A stretch of DNA of 64,000 nucleotides from an uncultured Roseobacter sp. (GCF_947495275.1 NZ_CANLYL010000007.1:1-64000); one strand, 5' to 3'; counted from the stretch's first letter, positions 36,343 to 45,383 are shown. The notes: generated by a model from the letters alone, not told the origin. Program-made: numbers and translations.

Positions 36343-36969
36343 ATGACAGATGAACCAATAAACCCGATAGGTTTTGCCAACTTTGCAAAGTCGTACGCAG
36401 ACAGCGCCGAGTATCTCATTGACGGTATCAATACCAAGGAGCTGAATGTTCGTTTTCATGCGCCAGTCGATTTTCTTTTGGCTCATGCGCTGGAGTTAAA
36501 TCTCAAGGCTCTCTACTTGAAATGCGGTAAAAGTGATGAAGATGTTCGAAACTTTGGTCACGATATAGCTAAGCTATATCAAGATGCGAAGCGAGGATCT
36601 TGTTCTGCGCCAGTTATAAAGCATTTGGAGCACCACGTTCGGATCTTTTGGAAAACAACTTTGCGTCGGGCAAGAGATGTGCATCGCGAAAAAGTTGAAG
36701 GGTACTTGCACTCAATTGACAAAAACAATGAGGAAGAATTCGGCATCTATGACAACGAAACCATAGGTCGCGAATTGCCAGAACTTTGGCCATCGATACA
36801 TTGGTTCAGTGAACTGCATTTAAGCGATGGGAGCGAGTTTAGATACTTAAAGACTGGTCTAAAACAAAGGTTAGAAATAAGAGTGTTCGGCTTGGAAGTA
36901 GACGTACACAACGTAACCGCGTTGCAGGTTTGCAAGATTTTCCACTCACACTTTAGAAACTCAAAATGA
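36343..36969 (+). CDS. HEPN-like hypothetical protein (AT-rich)
   Basis: A 208-residue protein of unknown function. Residues 40-82 read HAPVDFLLAHALELNLKALY ... GHDIAKLYQDAK, an all-helical pattern recalling HEPN-type nucleotide/RNA-binding proteins (an alpha-helical ELxLKAL helix followed by GHDI/L). The canonical R-x4-6-H motif is not clear; R69-NFG-H73 is the nearest. Codon use and base composition are visibly more AT-rich than in the flanking ribosomal genes, pointing to recent transfer. ATG 36343 (MTDEPINPIG) is favoured over ATG 36313. It sits on the strand opposite to rpmD and rplO and beside a REP-like repeat. Confidence 0.75.
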   Translation: MTDEPINPIGFANFAKSYADSAEYLIDGINTKELNVRFHAPVDFLLAHALELNLKALYLKCGKSDEDVRNFGHDIAKLYQDAKRGSCSAPVIKHLEHHVRIFWKTTLRRARDVHREKVEGYLHSIDKNNEEEFGIYDNETIGRELPELWPSIHWFSELHLSDGSEFRYLKTGLKQRLEIRVFGLEVDVHNVTALQVCKIFHSHFRNSK

Positions 36970-36970
36970 A

Positions 36971-37002
36971 AAAGCGCCCCGCAGTTTCCTGCGAGGCGCT
37001 TT
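36971..37002 (-). terminator. Terminator after rpmD (bidirectional with the HEPN-like gene)
   Basis: AAAGCGCC-CC-GCAG / CTGC-GA-GGCGCTTT forms a 14-bp stem with one mismatch and loop TTTC, followed on the minus strand by a T-rich tract. It lies 23 bases past the rpmD stop and one base past the convergent HEPN-like stop, so it should end both transcripts and separate rpmD from rplO. Confidence 0.85.
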
Positions 37003-37024
37003 CAATATCAATTCTCCGAAAAGC

Positions 37025-37213
37025 TTAGTCGCGCTCTTCCACGATCTCGACCATGTGGCTGATCGAGTTGATCATGCCGCGTACGCTGGGCGTGTCTTCC
37101 AGCTCGCGGGTTTTGTGCATTTTGTTCAGGCCCAGGCCGATCAGCGTGGCGCGCTGTTTGGCGGGGCGGCGGATCGGGGAACCGATCTGTTTCACAACGA
37201 TTGTCTTGGCCAT
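37025..37213 (-). CDS. rpmD: 50S ribosomal protein L30
   Basis: A 62-residue protein, [17 protein letters not shown], with [25 protein letters not shown], the complete bacterial L30 pattern. It begins three bases after the rpsE stop region and is the last gene of the rpmC-to-rpmD block, followed by a terminator. Confidence 0.97.
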   Translation of the reverse strand: MAKTIVVKQIGSPIRRPAKQRATLIGLGLNKMHKTRELEDTPSVRGMINSISHMVEIVEERD

Positions 37214-37215
37214 GC

Positions 37216-37794
37216 TCATGCCTCCTCAGCCACTTGCGCGGATGTGTCCACGGCGTCTTCACGCTTGGGCAGAATGTCAGCCACTTTCTTGCCGCGACGC
37301 TGCGCGACCGACCGTGGCGAGCTTTCTTTCCGCAATCCGTCCATGGTGGCGCGGATCATGTTGTAGGGGTTCTGCGAGCCGATGGATTTGGACACAACGT
37401 CCTTGACGCCCAGCATTTCGAACACAGCACGCATCGGACCACCGGCAATAATACCCGTACCCTCAGGGGCGGTGCGCATGACCACTTTACCGGCGCCGTG
37501 ACGGCCTTCCATGTCGTGGTGCAGCGTCCGACCTTCGCGCAGCTGCACGCGGATCATCTGGCGCTTGGCCTGCTCTGTGGCTTTGCGGATGGCCTCGGGG
37601 ACCTCTTTCGCTTTCCCTTTGCCAAAGCCCACACGGCCCTTCTGGTCACCCACAACCACGAGGGCTGCGAAGCCAAAGCGCTTACCACCTTTTACGGTTT
37701 TGGACACGCGGTTGATCGCGACCAGACGGTCGGCGAATTCCGGTGCTTCGTCACGATCACGGCCTCTGCCGCGACGGTTTTCACGTTCTGCCAT
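37216..37794 (-). CDS. rpsE: 30S ribosomal protein S5
   Basis: A 192-residue protein with an Arg/Asp-rich N-terminus ([16 protein letters not shown]), the double-stranded RNA-binding-like core [24 protein letters not shown] and [18 protein letters not shown]. The start is placed at ATG 37794 rather than 37803. A 115-base gap separates it from rplR. S5 contributes to decoding accuracy. Confidence 0.96.
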   Translation of the reverse strand: MAERENRRGRGRDRDEAPEFADRLVAINRVSKTVKGGKRFGFAALVVVGDQKGRVGFGKGKAKEVPEAIRKATEQAKRQMIRVQLREGRTLHHDMEGRHGAGKVVMRTAPEGTGIIAGGPMRAVFEMLGVKDVVSKSIGSQNPYNMIRATMDGLRKESSPRSVAQRRGKKVADILPKREDAVDTSAQVAEEA

Positions 37795-37909
37795 TGAGAA
37801 CATCCTTTTATCTGGGCCCGGTTTAAAGCGGAGCGCCCGTTTGTCTCAATCCAGGTGGGCAAAAGCCCCCGGATCATCGAGGTCGCCCGCAGGGGGCGAC
37901 CTTCAGCTC

Positions 37910-38269
37910 TTAGATCTTCAGACCACCTTCGCGGGCGGCGTCGGCAACGGCCTTGACCTTGCCGTGAAAGAGGAACCCGCCACGATCGAAATAGGCTTCT
38001 TCAACACCGGCTTTTTTCGCACGTTTCGCGATTTCAGCCCCGACCTTGGTGGCCGCTTCGATGTTGTTTTTGCCCACAACACCCAAATCCTTTTCAAGCG
38101 TCGAGGCGGCGGCGAGTGTTTTGCCAGCCACATCGTCGATCAATTGAACGGAGATGTTCTTGTTCGAGCGGTGAACCGAAAGGCGCACGCGACCTGCGTT
38201 GACCTTGCGGAGTTTGTTCCGAACGCGCAGGCGGCGCTTCAAGAACAGTTGTCTTTTGCTGTTTGCCAT
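37910..38269 (-). CDS. rplR: 50S ribosomal protein L18
   Basis: A 119-residue 5S rRNA-binding protein: [20 protein letters not shown] at the N-terminus, [18 protein letters not shown] and the C-terminal [24 protein letters not shown]. It lies 11 bases downstream of rplF in the canonical order. Confidence 0.97.
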   Translation of the reverse strand: MANSKRQLFLKRRLRVRNKLRKVNAGRVRLSVHRSNKNISVQLIDDVAGKTLAAASTLEKDLGVVGKNNIEAATKVGAEIAKRAKKAGVEEAYFDRGGFLFHGKVKAVADAAREGGLKI

Positions 38270-38280
38270 GTCTTGCGTCC

Positions 38281-38814
38281 TTACTTCTTCTTGCCTTCTT
38301 TGCGGAAGATGAACTCGCCCTTGTAGCGGATGCCTTTGCCTTTGTAGGGCTCGGGCTTACGCCACGCGCGGATGTTCGCGGCAACCTGACCAACAAGCTG
38401 TTCGTCAATGCCTTCCACCACAATCTCGGTTTGTTTCGGAGCGGTTACTGTCACACCCTCGGGTGCTGTGTAATCCACGTCGTGGCTGAGGCCGAGGTTC
38501 AGCTTCAGGGTGTTGCCCTGCATCTGCGCCCGGTAACCCACACCCTGGATCTCCAGCTCTTTCTTGAACCCTTCGGTGACGCCGGTCACACAGTTCTGGA
38601 CCTGCGTCCGGGACATGCCCCACTGCTGACGGGCGCGCTTGGACTTGCCACGCGGCACAACAGTGATGACGTTGTCTTCGACCTTCAGATCCACATCGTC
38701 TGTTGCACTGAACGAACGCGTGCCCTTGGGGCCTTTCACTTCGATGGTCTGACCGCTGACGGAGGCGGAAACACCGCTGGGCAGGTCGACCGGTTTTTTA
38801 CCAATACGAGACAT
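38281..38814 (-). CDS. rplF: 50S ribosomal protein L6
   Basis: A 177-residue protein starting [19 protein letters not shown], with the internal repeat of two related domains and the C-terminal signature [23 protein letters not shown]. It stabilises the GTPase-associated region of the large subunit. The upstream in-frame extension overlaps rpsH and is rejected. Confidence 0.97.
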   Translation of the reverse strand: MSRIGKKPVDLPSGVSASVSGQTIEVKGPKGTRSFSATDDVDLKVEDNVITVVPRGKSKRARQQWGMSRTQVQNCVTGVTEGFKKELEIQGVGYRAQMQGNTLKLNLGLSHDVDYTAPEGVTVTAPKQTEIVVEGIDEQLVGQVAANIRAWRKPEPYKGKGIRYKGEFIFRKEGKKK

Positions 38815-38824
38815 GAGCCCCTCC

Positions 38825-39217
38825 TTAGAAGACGGTGCAGAGCACTTCGCCACCAACGTTGGCGCTGCGTGCTGCTTGGTCAGACATCACACCCTTGGGG
38901 GTGGAGACAATCGACACGCCCAGGCCCTGACGGACAACGGGGATGTCATTGACGCCCATGTAGACGCGGCGACCGGGTTTGGAGACCCGCTTCAATTCGC
39001 GAATGACAGGTTCGCCTTCGTAGTATTTGAGGCTGATCTCGATGGCCGGGTGGCCGTCGGCACCGGTGGTTTTTTCATAACCACGGATGTAGCCCTCGTC
39101 CGCCAGCACATCCAGCACCCAGGCACGCAGCTTGGAAGCAGGCGTGTGGACGGTGGATTTGCCGCGCATCGAAGAGTTCCGGATGCGTGTCAACATATCT
39201 GCGATAGGATCGTTCAT
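38825..39217 (-). CDS. rpsH: 30S ribosomal protein S8
   Basis: A 130-residue primary 16S rRNA-binding protein: [20 protein letters not shown], then SVSTPKG-type [16 protein letters not shown] and the C-terminal GGEVLCTVF. In E. coli it represses the spc operon post-transcriptionally; whether that holds here cannot be told. Confidence 0.97.
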   Translation of the reverse strand: MNDPIADMLTRIRNSSMRGKSTVHTPASKLRAWVLDVLADEGYIRGYEKTTGADGHPAIEISLKYYEGEPVIRELKRVSKPGRRVYMGVNDIPVVRQGLGVSIVSTPKGVMSDQAARSANVGGEVLCTVF

Positions 39218-39229
39218 CTGATGCGCTCC

Positions 39230-39535
39230 TTACCAGCTCGACTTGACCATGCCGGGGATCTGGCCGTTCGAGCCAAGGTCCCGCAGCGCGATCCGCGAAA
39301 TTTTCAGTTTGCGATAGTAGGCGTGAGGACGGCCCGTCAGCTGGCAGCGGTTGTGCAGACGCACAGCGCTGGAGTTGCGCGGCAGTTTCGCCAGCTTCAG
39401 GGAGGCGCGGAAACGCTCTTCCATCGGCTTGCTTTCGTCATTCACGATCTCTTTCAAAGCGGCACGTTTCTCGGCGTATTTCGCCACCAGACGTTCGCGC
39501 TTCTTCTCGCGTTCGATCATAGATTTTTTAGCCAT
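39230..39535 (-). CDS. rpsN: 30S ribosomal protein S14
   Basis: A 101-residue protein, [20 protein letters not shown], of the long zinc-free (C-minus) type: the C-terminal [25 protein letters not shown] lacks the CxxC pairs of the short zinc form. It lies between rplE and rpsH. Confidence 0.97.
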   Translation of the reverse strand: MAKKSMIEREKKRERLVAKYAEKRAALKEIVNDESKPMEERFRASLKLAKLPRNSSAVRLHNRCQLTGRPHAYYRKLKISRIALRDLGSNGQIPGMVKSSW

Positions 39536-39551
39536 GTCTATTCCCTCCCGA

Positions 39552-40115
39552 TCAGCTGTTGAAAGGCATGTTGAAAGCTTTCAACAGGCTCTTTGCTTCA
39601 GCGTCGGTTTCCGCCGTTGTGGCGATCACGATGTCCATTCCCCAATTCTCGTCGATCTTGTCGAAATTGATCTCCGGGAACACAAGGTGCTCTTTGAGGC
39701 CCATGGCGTAGTTGCCACGTCCATCGAAAGATTTGCCCGATACGCCGCGGAAGTCGCGGACGCGGGGCAGAGCAATCGTGACCAGACGATCGAGGAATTC
39801 ATACATGCGGTCGCCGCGCAGGGTCACTTTCGCGCCCATCGGCATATCTTCACGCACCCGGAAACCCGCGATGGATTTCTTGGCCGTTGTGGTCAGCGCC
39901 TTCTGGCCTGCAATCAGCGTCAGATCTTCCTGCGCCGATTTGGCTTTCTTGCTGTCACGCACGGCCTCGGCACCGCAGCCAATGTTCAGGACAATCTTGT
40001 CCAGACGCGGGATCTGCATGTCGTTCTTGTAGCCGAACTCTTCTTTCATCGCCGGGCGGATGGTCTCCGCATAGGCGGCCTTCAGGCGGGGTGTGTATGT
40101 TGCACTATCAAGCAT
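39552..40115 (-). CDS. rplE: 50S ribosomal protein L5
   Basis: A 187-residue 5S rRNA-binding protein with [21 protein letters not shown], the [27 protein letters not shown] core and [18 protein letters not shown]. It contacts the P-site tRNA loop. Its start overlaps the end of rplX by eight bases, implying coupled translation. Confidence 0.97.
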   Translation of the reverse strand: MLDSATYTPRLKAAYAETIRPAMKEEFGYKNDMQIPRLDKIVLNIGCGAEAVRDSKKAKSAQEDLTLIAGQKALTTTAKKSIAGFRVREDMPMGAKVTLRGDRMYEFLDRLVTIALPRVRDFRGVSGKSFDGRGNYAMGLKEHLVFPEINFDKIDENWGMDIVIATTAETDAEAKSLLKAFNMPFNS

Positions 40116-40419
40116 CGATCACGTCCCCCGTGGTTTTGGCAAAGCGTACTTTCTTGTCGCCGTCCATCTTGAAGCCCACGCGTGTGGCTTTGCCGTTGGC
40201 ATCCACGATTGCGAGGTTGGACAAATCCAGCGGCATCGCCTTGGGGATACGGCCCCCCTGGCTTTCCTGCGACTGGCGTGTGGCGCGAATGGAGATGTTC
40301 ACGCCGTCGACGATGGCCTTGTTCGACTTCGGATCCACAGACGAAATGGTGCCTGTCTTGCCCTTGTCCTTGCCGGCCAGCACGATGACCTTGTCACCTT
40401 TTTTCAGCTTAGCAGCCAT
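40108..40419 (-). CDS. rplX: 50S ribosomal protein L24
   Basis: A 103-residue KOW-domain assembly-initiator protein: [23 protein letters not shown] carries the KOW motif, followed by [20 protein letters not shown]. It overlaps rplE and lies two bases after rplN. Confidence 0.97.
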   Translation of the reverse strand: MAAKLKKGDKVIVLAGKDKGKTGTISSVDPKSNKAIVDGVNISIRATRQSQESQGGRIPKAMPLDLSNLAIVDANGKATRVGFKMDGDKKVRFAKTTGDVIDA

Positions 40420-40421
40420 GA

Positions 40422-40790
40422 TTACAGCACCTCCGGAGCGAGCGAGATGATTTTCATGAAGTTTTTCGCGCGCAACTCACGCACAACCGGGCCAAAGATA
40501 CGTGTACCGATCGGCTCGTTGTTGTTGTTGAGAATGACAGCGGCGTTGCGATCAAAGCGGATCGCGGTGCCGTCTTCGCGGCGAACTTCTTTGGCGGTGC
40601 GAACGACAACGGCCTTGCGGACGTCACCCTTCTTTACACGACCGCGGGGGATGGCTTCCTTCACCGAGACGACAATGATGTCGCCGACGGAGGCGTATTT
40701 ACGCTTGGAACCACCCAGAACCTTGATGCACTGAACACGGCGCGCGCCGCTGTTGTCAGCAACATCCAGGTTGGTCTGCATCTGGATCAT
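40422..40790 (-). CDS. rplN: 50S ribosomal protein L14
   Basis: A 122-residue core protein with [40 protein letters not shown] and [17 protein letters not shown]. It forms a bridge to the small subunit. It lies 72 bases downstream of rpsQ. Confidence 0.97.
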
Positions 40791-40862
40791 TTGGTTTCTC
40801 CCGACCTTTGGGGGGCCGATGCGTGGCCTTTATCCCCAGGGTTTCGATTAAGCGGTTGGTGC

Positions 40863-41102
40863 TCAGGCCTCAGCGGCTTCGAGCACTTCCCAACGTTTGG
40901 TTTTCGACTTTGGTGCACATTCGATGATGCGGACGCTGTCGCCCACCTTGAACGTGTTCTTCTCATCGTGCGCCCGGTATTTCTTGGACTTACGGATGGT
41001 TTTTTTCAGAACCGGGTGCGTAAAGCGGCGCTCGACGGACACGGTAACGGTTTGTGCGTTGGCATCAGAAGTGACGACGCCCTGCAGGATACGCTTTGGC
41101 AT
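40863..41102 (-). CDS. rpsQ: 30S ribosomal protein S17
   Basis: A 79-residue OB-fold protein: [44 protein letters not shown] and the [19 protein letters not shown] pattern are all typical of S17. It lies 11 bases downstream of rpmC. Confidence 0.97.
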   Translation of the reverse strand: MPKRILQGVVTSDANAQTVTVSVERRFTHPVLKKTIRKSKKYRAHDEKNTFKVGDSVRIIECAPKSKTKRWEVLEAAEA

Positions 41103-41113
41103 GAGGGCTCTCC

Positions 41114-41320
41114 TTATTCAGATGCTGCAGCGGCTGCTGCTTTTTGGTTCAACACAGTCTTCACACGTGCCGCGTCACGGCGGGCCTTGCGGATTTGTGC
41201 AGGGTTCTCCAACTGGCCTGTTGCTTGCTGGAAGCGCAGGTTGAAGGAGGCTTTCTTCAGATTGGCCAGCTCTTCACGCAGCTGGTCAGGCGTTTTGTCA
41301 TGCAATTCTTTGGCGTCCAT
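41114..41320 (-). CDS. rpmC: 50S ribosomal protein L29
   Basis: A 68-residue helical protein of the tunnel exit, [21 protein letters not shown], with [35 protein letters not shown] 41320 matches family starts; the longer frame is rejected. It heads a ribosomal block because a non-ribosomal island separates it from rplP. Confidence 0.97.
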   Translation of the reverse strand: MDAKELHDKTPDQLREELANLKKASFNLRFQQATGQLENPAQIRKARRDAARVKTVLNQKAAAAAASE

Positions 41321-41401
41321 CGCCCTTTTTCCTTTCAACATCACGAGTAGGCCGCCATGAGGCGTCACCGATGATTCCCGTGGAGTTCATGATGAAGGGG
41401 C

Positions 41402-41430
41402 CGTATAGGCCCATGTCGCGATGATCGCAA
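41402..41430 (-). promoter_or_regulatory. Candidate promoter of the rpmC-rpmD block
   Basis: On the minus strand TTGCGA (41425-41430) and TATACG (41402-41407) are separated by 17 bases and lie about 82 bases upstream of rpmC. The -10 hexamer and spacer match the rpsL and rplO candidates. The block needs a promoter here because rplP ends in a terminator 4 kb upstream. Confidence 0.6.
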
Positions 41431-41610
41431 CCCTTTATTCCCGGCCCAGATGATCGGGTCCGACGAACCTTGCAGGGAACGGATGCCGTAGGGTGCAAAC
41501 GCCTCTGCAATCCAGTCGGTTGTCCGAGTCTTCTGCCGAGCCCGTGGTTGTTTTGTCGGTGGGTTTGGGCAATGGTGGAAGTGACGCGCTACAGAGAAAG
41601 ATTTGTCGTG

Positions 41611-41955
41611 ATGCATGTTGCCAAGATACTGCCGCTATTTGGTCTGTTGATCACCCTATCGGCCTGTGCGGGAGGCACCTTGCCCTCCGGCTCTCCCGAG
41701 CAAACCTGGCTCAGCCCGTCCGAGAAGGCGTTTCTGAATATACAGCGGCCCTACCCGAACGACGATGACGTCTGCGTCCTGCTGGGCGAGAGCGAAAACA
41801 CCGTAGCTCTCAAAGCGCAGGACCAAGAGTTGATCGCCTGTCCGAAACACGAGACCGGTGCGACAGAGGACCGGCGGCGGACCGGCGGGAAGATCGTGGG
41901 CCAGTCCACCTACTGGGTCATTCTCAGTATCTCTTCGGACCTGGTTAAAGAGTAG
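41611..41955 (+). CDS. Small hypothetical lipoprotein
   Basis: A 114-residue protein with a lipoprotein signal peptide: MHVAKILPLFGLLITLSAC, lipobox LSAC with Cys19. The rest contains no known domain; it has SPEQTWLSPSEKAFLNIQRPYP and three later cysteines or polar clusters. The upstream in-frame extension to 41470 lacks protein-like character. It overlaps the convergent secreted-protein gene by 46 bases at the 3' ends. First gene of the island between rpmC and rplP. Confidence 0.6.
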   Translation: MHVAKILPLFGLLITLSACAGGTLPSGSPEQTWLSPSEKAFLNIQRPYPNDDDVCVLLGESENTVALKAQDQELIACPKHETGATEDRRRTGGKIVGQSTYWVILSISSDLVKE

Positions 41956-42659
41956 TTGCAGACATACTGAAGCTCACCAGTCTGTTCGAACGCCCGTCCT
42001 GATCCGTGGTACTGCCTGTCTCGGTCGCTTTGGGAGCTATAGAAGAACGATTCAAAACACGACCGTTTCCAGTGAAACCCAGTGACCAAACCCTCGTCAG
42101 GGACGCGCACAAGGATACGGGACGGGAAGGTGACAAAAGATCGTCCATCGGAGAAGACCGGACGCCATTTCCTGGAGCTCCCTGCGCATTTTACCGTCTG
42201 ACACAGAAAATGCCTTGGATCAGCGGTTACATCATACGATCTGGCAAGCTTTTTGCGTGCATCCACCGGCAACGGCTTTGACAAATCGGTACGCATCCGT
42301 CGAATTGCGTGCTGTTCGTTTGTTGATAAATCTATCGACAAACGCGTCAGCCCCTTTTTGATCTGAGTGCCATCAGAAGCAATCACAGCGGCGCGCTGAA
42401 TGAACTTCCTCCAATGCGTCGATAGAATGGGGAAATTGTATATCCCACCGCAGATGAACGTTTTACCGTTCACATTTACAACCTTATGTAACGCAAGCGT
42501 GCCGTAGGTCTGCTTTCCATTGACGACGTTACGCGGCCCAAACGGCGTGACCACGAAGCTCTCATCAATCTGCATGGACTTTAGTCTTTGCGCCAGTGCG
42601 GGATTAACCGCCAAACAAAGCAAAAATAACACCGATAAACGCAACAGACGCGTGCGCAT
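41910..42659 (-). CDS. Hypothetical secreted protein
   Basis: A 249-residue protein with a clear Sec signal peptide (MRTRLLRLSVLFLLCLAVNPALAQ, cut likely after ALA). The mature part has several cysteines (ICGG, FLCQTVKC, RSCFESFF, YVCNYS), suggesting disulphides in the periplasm. No family was recognised. The last 70 residues are polar. ATG 42659 is chosen for the signal peptide; the frame itself extends up to 42728. Confidence 0.6.
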   Translation of the reverse strand: MRTRLLRLSVLFLLCLAVNPALAQRLKSMQIDESFVVTPFGPRNVVNGKQTYGTLALHKVVNVNGKTFICGGIYNFPILSTHWRKFIQRAAVIASDGTQIKKGLTRLSIDLSTNEQHAIRRMRTDLSKPLPVDARKKLARSYDVTADPRHFLCQTVKCAGSSRKWRPVFSDGRSFVTFPSRILVRVPDEGLVTGFHWKRSCFESFFYSSQSDRDRQYHGSGRAFEQTGELQYVCNYSLTRSEEILRMTQ

Positions 42660-42863
42660 AAACAGCCTATAACCTATTGTTTCAACGACACTAAAGCTCG
42701 CATTCGCGTCTACAGATTGCAAGCGCAAAGCGCAATCTGCGGCATATCTCTTTTGCAGGGTTCATGAGATTGACGCGTCGATTGATCCATCGGGGCGCGA
42801 CTTGGCACCGAATAACCTCGTTCCGTGTTTTGCGGCGCAAAATCCTCACGCCGACAACGCAGA

Positions 42864-43529
42864 TCAGAGCCGGGCTTTCTGCCTCAGGATGCAATTCCTG
42901 ATCCGCGCGGCCACGGCCTCCGCCTGCATCACAAGCGCCTGACGCGCCTTGGCCTCTTGATCTCGAAGCTTCATGCACATCTGCGCGGCGTTCTCAAATT
43001 GGCTGTAATAGCTGCGCTCGATTTGGCGGCGCCGCAGCCCGAAGTTGAATTCGTTCTGGCACCCCATCAGCAAACACCGGTCAGGAAAAAACCAGATCGG
43101 CCGGATCGCCAGCAGATTTTGGAACCGCATGCCATTTGCCTTGTAGTTGACGATGATCGCCTCGGTCGCCCGGCATCTTTCGACAGCGTTCCGTATCTTT
43201 GCAATCTCATCTCGGTCGGTGTCTTCACCTTGCAGAAATCTGCAATTGCTTCCCATCAGCATGGATGACCGGAATCCCGTCAGGTATTCAAAAGCACTGT
43301 TGGCAAACACGAGGGGGCAGTCGGGCAACGTCGGGTCAGAAAATGTGATTGGAACCTTCATCCCACTGGCGACGTTGAAAATCCGCGTCTCGCCTTCAGA
43401 ATACGCCGCCTGACGGTTCTGATCAAAGGCAGTCAGCGTTTCGAGATGGGTGTCTCTCTGGATGATGTTCGCTACTGGTTGGTATGCTTTCTTCCGCTTG
43501 TCGTTGATCGGGGCCGTTTGGACGTTCAT
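42864..43529 (-). CDS. Short LOV-domain blue-light sensor protein
   Basis: A 221-residue protein with one LOV (PAS) domain at about residues 55-162 and no effector domain. The photoactive motif reads GSNCRFLQG, with Cys96 positioned for the flavin-cysteinyl adduct. FMN-contacting residues are also present: Asn128 in VNYKANG, Asn138 in QNLL and Gln158 in MGCQNE, plus the Arg residues of NCRFLQ and KIRNAV. The C-terminal 60 residues (RRRQIERSYYSQ onward) are predicted helical and could form the signalling/dimer helix as in short LOV proteins of roseobacters. ATG 43529 has GAGGAAAT before it. Confidence 0.9.
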   Translation of the reverse strand: MNVQTAPINDKRKKAYQPVANIIQRDTHLETLTAFDQNRQAAYSEGETRIFNVASGMKVPITFSDPTLPDCPLVFANSAFEYLTGFRSSMLMGSNCRFLQGEDTDRDEIAKIRNAVERCRATEAIIVNYKANGMRFQNLLAIRPIWFFPDRCLLMGCQNEFNFGLRRRQIERSYYSQFENAAQMCMKLRDQEAKARQALVMQAEAVAARIRNCILRQKARL

Positions 43530-44100
43530 GATTTCCTCAAGAGTACTTTTCGCAGATATTTTTTTAGGAATGGTTAACGTCGTGTTAATGACGATCCGGG
43601 AACACAGGTTGACGTAGGGTTAACCGGCGATTTTTCCGACAGCTGTTGCAAAGCACCGCTTCGTCAGCTGCAAGCGTGCCTCCCGACGCCATTCAACTCA
43701 GACATGGCACCCTCGCCGGCCACTCAAGCACCGAAATCGGCACAACAGATGGCGATGTATGTGTGACACCTGCTGCCACATCGAATTTGCCGCCCCCTTC
43801 AGAGCAGGGCCAAAGTCTCTACCCGGGGGCCCCACGCCACCACCCCCTATGCGCAGTAACGGACAATTAATCCTTCTATACCGTCCGGCCTATTAACCCC
43901 ACCCTCCGCGGATTTTCGGTGCACGGCCTGTGCACGTTCTGTGCACGGATGGAACATCATTCAAAACCTCTGTTTTTCAGGCATTAACTGGCGTTCCGGA
44001 CCCGCCGCTCGCGACTCCGAATTTGCGTGCATCGGAGTGTTGCGCGGTCGCGCCCTTAACCCCTCTCGCCAGCGCTGCGTCGCTCGGCTAAGACAGGGCC
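43530..44100. other. 571-base intergenic region between the LOV gene and the oxygenase gene
   Basis: No convincing coding frame is seen; two frames of 74-77 codons (43646-43870 and 43941-44174) show no protein-like composition. It holds promoters for the two divergent genes. A/T-rich GGTTAAC/GTTAAT motifs lie upstream of the LOV start, and three GTGCAC hexamers at 11-base spacing (43919-43946) precede the oxygenase. Confidence 0.6.
43919..43946. repeat. Three GTGCAC palindromes at exact 11-base intervals
   Basis: GTGCAC occurs at 43919-43924, 43930-43935 and 43941-43946, each followed by G. Spacing of one helical turn places all three on the same DNA face. This is a possible protein-binding array upstream of the oxygenase gene (about 155 bases away); no known regulator is implied. 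Confidence 0.6.
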
Positions 44101-44724
44101 ATGTCCACAATCGAATCCCTCTTCGTCACCCGCCTCTACCGTGCCGCTCTCTCGGAGCACGGCAAACCCATTGATACAGCAGAGCTCGAAGCCTCCTGCT
44201 GGTCCATCGCCGAAGATGACGAGGCGGGGCAGAACTGGTGTGATGACAACGGCTATCCCGGCTACACCAGCTACGCCTCGCTGACCGACCTGCCCTACCG
44301 CTTCCCGATCTTCAAAGATCTGGTCAAGTGTCTCGACAAACACGTGAAATCTTTCGCCAAGGACCTCGCTTTCGATCTTGGCGACAGACCCCTGAAACTC
44401 GAAGACATCTGGATCAACATCCTGCCCCCCGGCGGCATCCACACCAGCCACATCCACCCGCATTCGGTGATCAGCGGCACCACCTACGTCGCCGTCCCTC
44501 CCGGTGCCAGTGCCCTGAAGCTCGAAGACCCGCGCCTGGGCCTAATGATGGCCGCCCCCCCGCGCCGGAAAGGCGCCCCCGCCGAGTTGCAGACCTTCTC
44601 CTATGTCACCCCCGAACCCGGAGACGTTCTCCTCTGGGAAAGCTGGCTCCGCCACGAAGTCCCGCTCAACATGGCGGAAGAAGAACGGATTTCGGTGAGC
44701 TTCAATTATGGCTGGGCCGGTTGA
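44101..44724 (+). CDS. TIGR02466-type putative 2-oxoglutarate/Fe(II) oxygenase
   Basis: A 207-residue soluble protein of the TIGR02466 family, related to 2OG-Fe(II) dioxygenases. It has the conserved INILPPGGIHTSHIHPHSVISGTTY-type region, written here as NILPPGGIHTSHIHPHS (metal-binding histidines), then GDVLLWESWLRHEVPLN with the distal His, and RISVSFNYGW, whose Arg would bind 2-oxoglutarate. The substrate is unknown. It is a single gene in the island between rpmC and rplP. Confidence 0.85.
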   Translation: MSTIESLFVTRLYRAALSEHGKPIDTAELEASCWSIAEDDEAGQNWCDDNGYPGYTSYASLTDLPYRFPIFKDLVKCLDKHVKSFAKDLAFDLGDRPLKLEDIWINILPPGGIHTSHIHPHSVISGTTYVAVPPGASALKLEDPRLGLMMAAPPRRKGAPAELQTFSYVTPEPGDVLLWESWLRHEVPLNMAEEERISVSFNYGWAG

Positions 44725-44735
44725 ATATCCCATGT

Positions 44736-45242
44736 TCATTCATCATCTGGCACCTCAAGGCCACCGACAGGCAATCCAGCCAAACGAGATAGGCCGCGCA
44801 CATCTAACCAGCGGCCTACAGCCTGAAACGCCCTGCATTCAGTCGTATTCCAACTGTGTTGGCAGGATGGAAGATCCCCGTTTTTCAATTTAGCTATGCC
44901 GCGCTCATATCTCATTTTTTTAAAGCCAGTCAGGGATGTATAGGATGTCAAAAGAGGAAGACGCTCTTCAATTTCCGCCTCAAGATGCGCCGCCAATTCT
45001 GACATGCAAACGTAGCGTTCCTGCTCTAATCGTCCGATTTCGCAATAGTCAAAAGCGCGTGAAGCACAGTGCAGCTCCATTTCAGGCTTCATTGTATCGC
45101 TTTCAGAGGAGGCCAACGAAAGGCAGCCATTCAGCCACTTCGGCACGTCTCTCACCGCAGTGTCTGAAGACTGAGATATGTTGGGAAACGTAACGAACAA
45201 CCAGAGCATTGAAAGCACAAGATAGCTGGATTTTTGAGACAT
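44736..45242 (-). CDS. Hypothetical secreted protein, weakly LprI/DUF1311-like
   Basis: A 168-residue protein with a signal peptide (MSQKSSYLVLSMLWLFVTF). The mature part has paired cysteines and a Trp-rich pattern: HCASRAFDYCEIGR, YVCMSEL, CQHSWNTTECRAFQAVGRWLDVRGL. The last segment resembles the end of DUF1311/LprI-like domains (C...R..eLR). The match is weak. An earlier start at 45299 is possible. It converges on the oxygenase gene with an 11-base gap; A/T content is higher than in ribosomal genes. Confidence 0.6.
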   Translation of the reverse strand: MSQKSSYLVLSMLWLFVTFPNISQSSDTAVRDVPKWLNGCLSLASSESDTMKPEMELHCASRAFDYCEIGRLEQERYVCMSELAAHLEAEIEERLPLLTSYTSLTGFKKMRYERGIAKLKNGDLPSCQHSWNTTECRAFQAVGRWLDVRGLSRLAGLPVGGLEVPDDE

Positions 45243-45300
45243 TCTTTTCAACAAGTAAACCATTGTGCCAAATGCTAACCGCTGACGCTCAAAAAACAAA

Positions 45301-45324
45301 CCCCCGCTGATTTCTCAACGGGGG
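45301..45324 (-). terminator. Rho-independent terminator after rplP
   Basis: CCCCCG / CGGGGG with an inner TGA/TCA extension around loop TTTC is followed on the minus strand by TTTGTTTTTTG. It lies about 90 bases past the rplP stop, and ends the rplB-rplP block before the island genes. Confidence 0.85.
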
Positions 45325-45383
45325 CTTCTAACTTTGCCGGGGGAGGAACGCGCATTTACACGTAAATACGCTGCCTCCGCTAG

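Noticed and set aside
43646..44174. Two short frames in the LOV-oxygenase gap
   Set aside because: No ribosome-binding sites, low-complexity Pro/Ser/Arg composition, and the second overlaps the oxygenase start.
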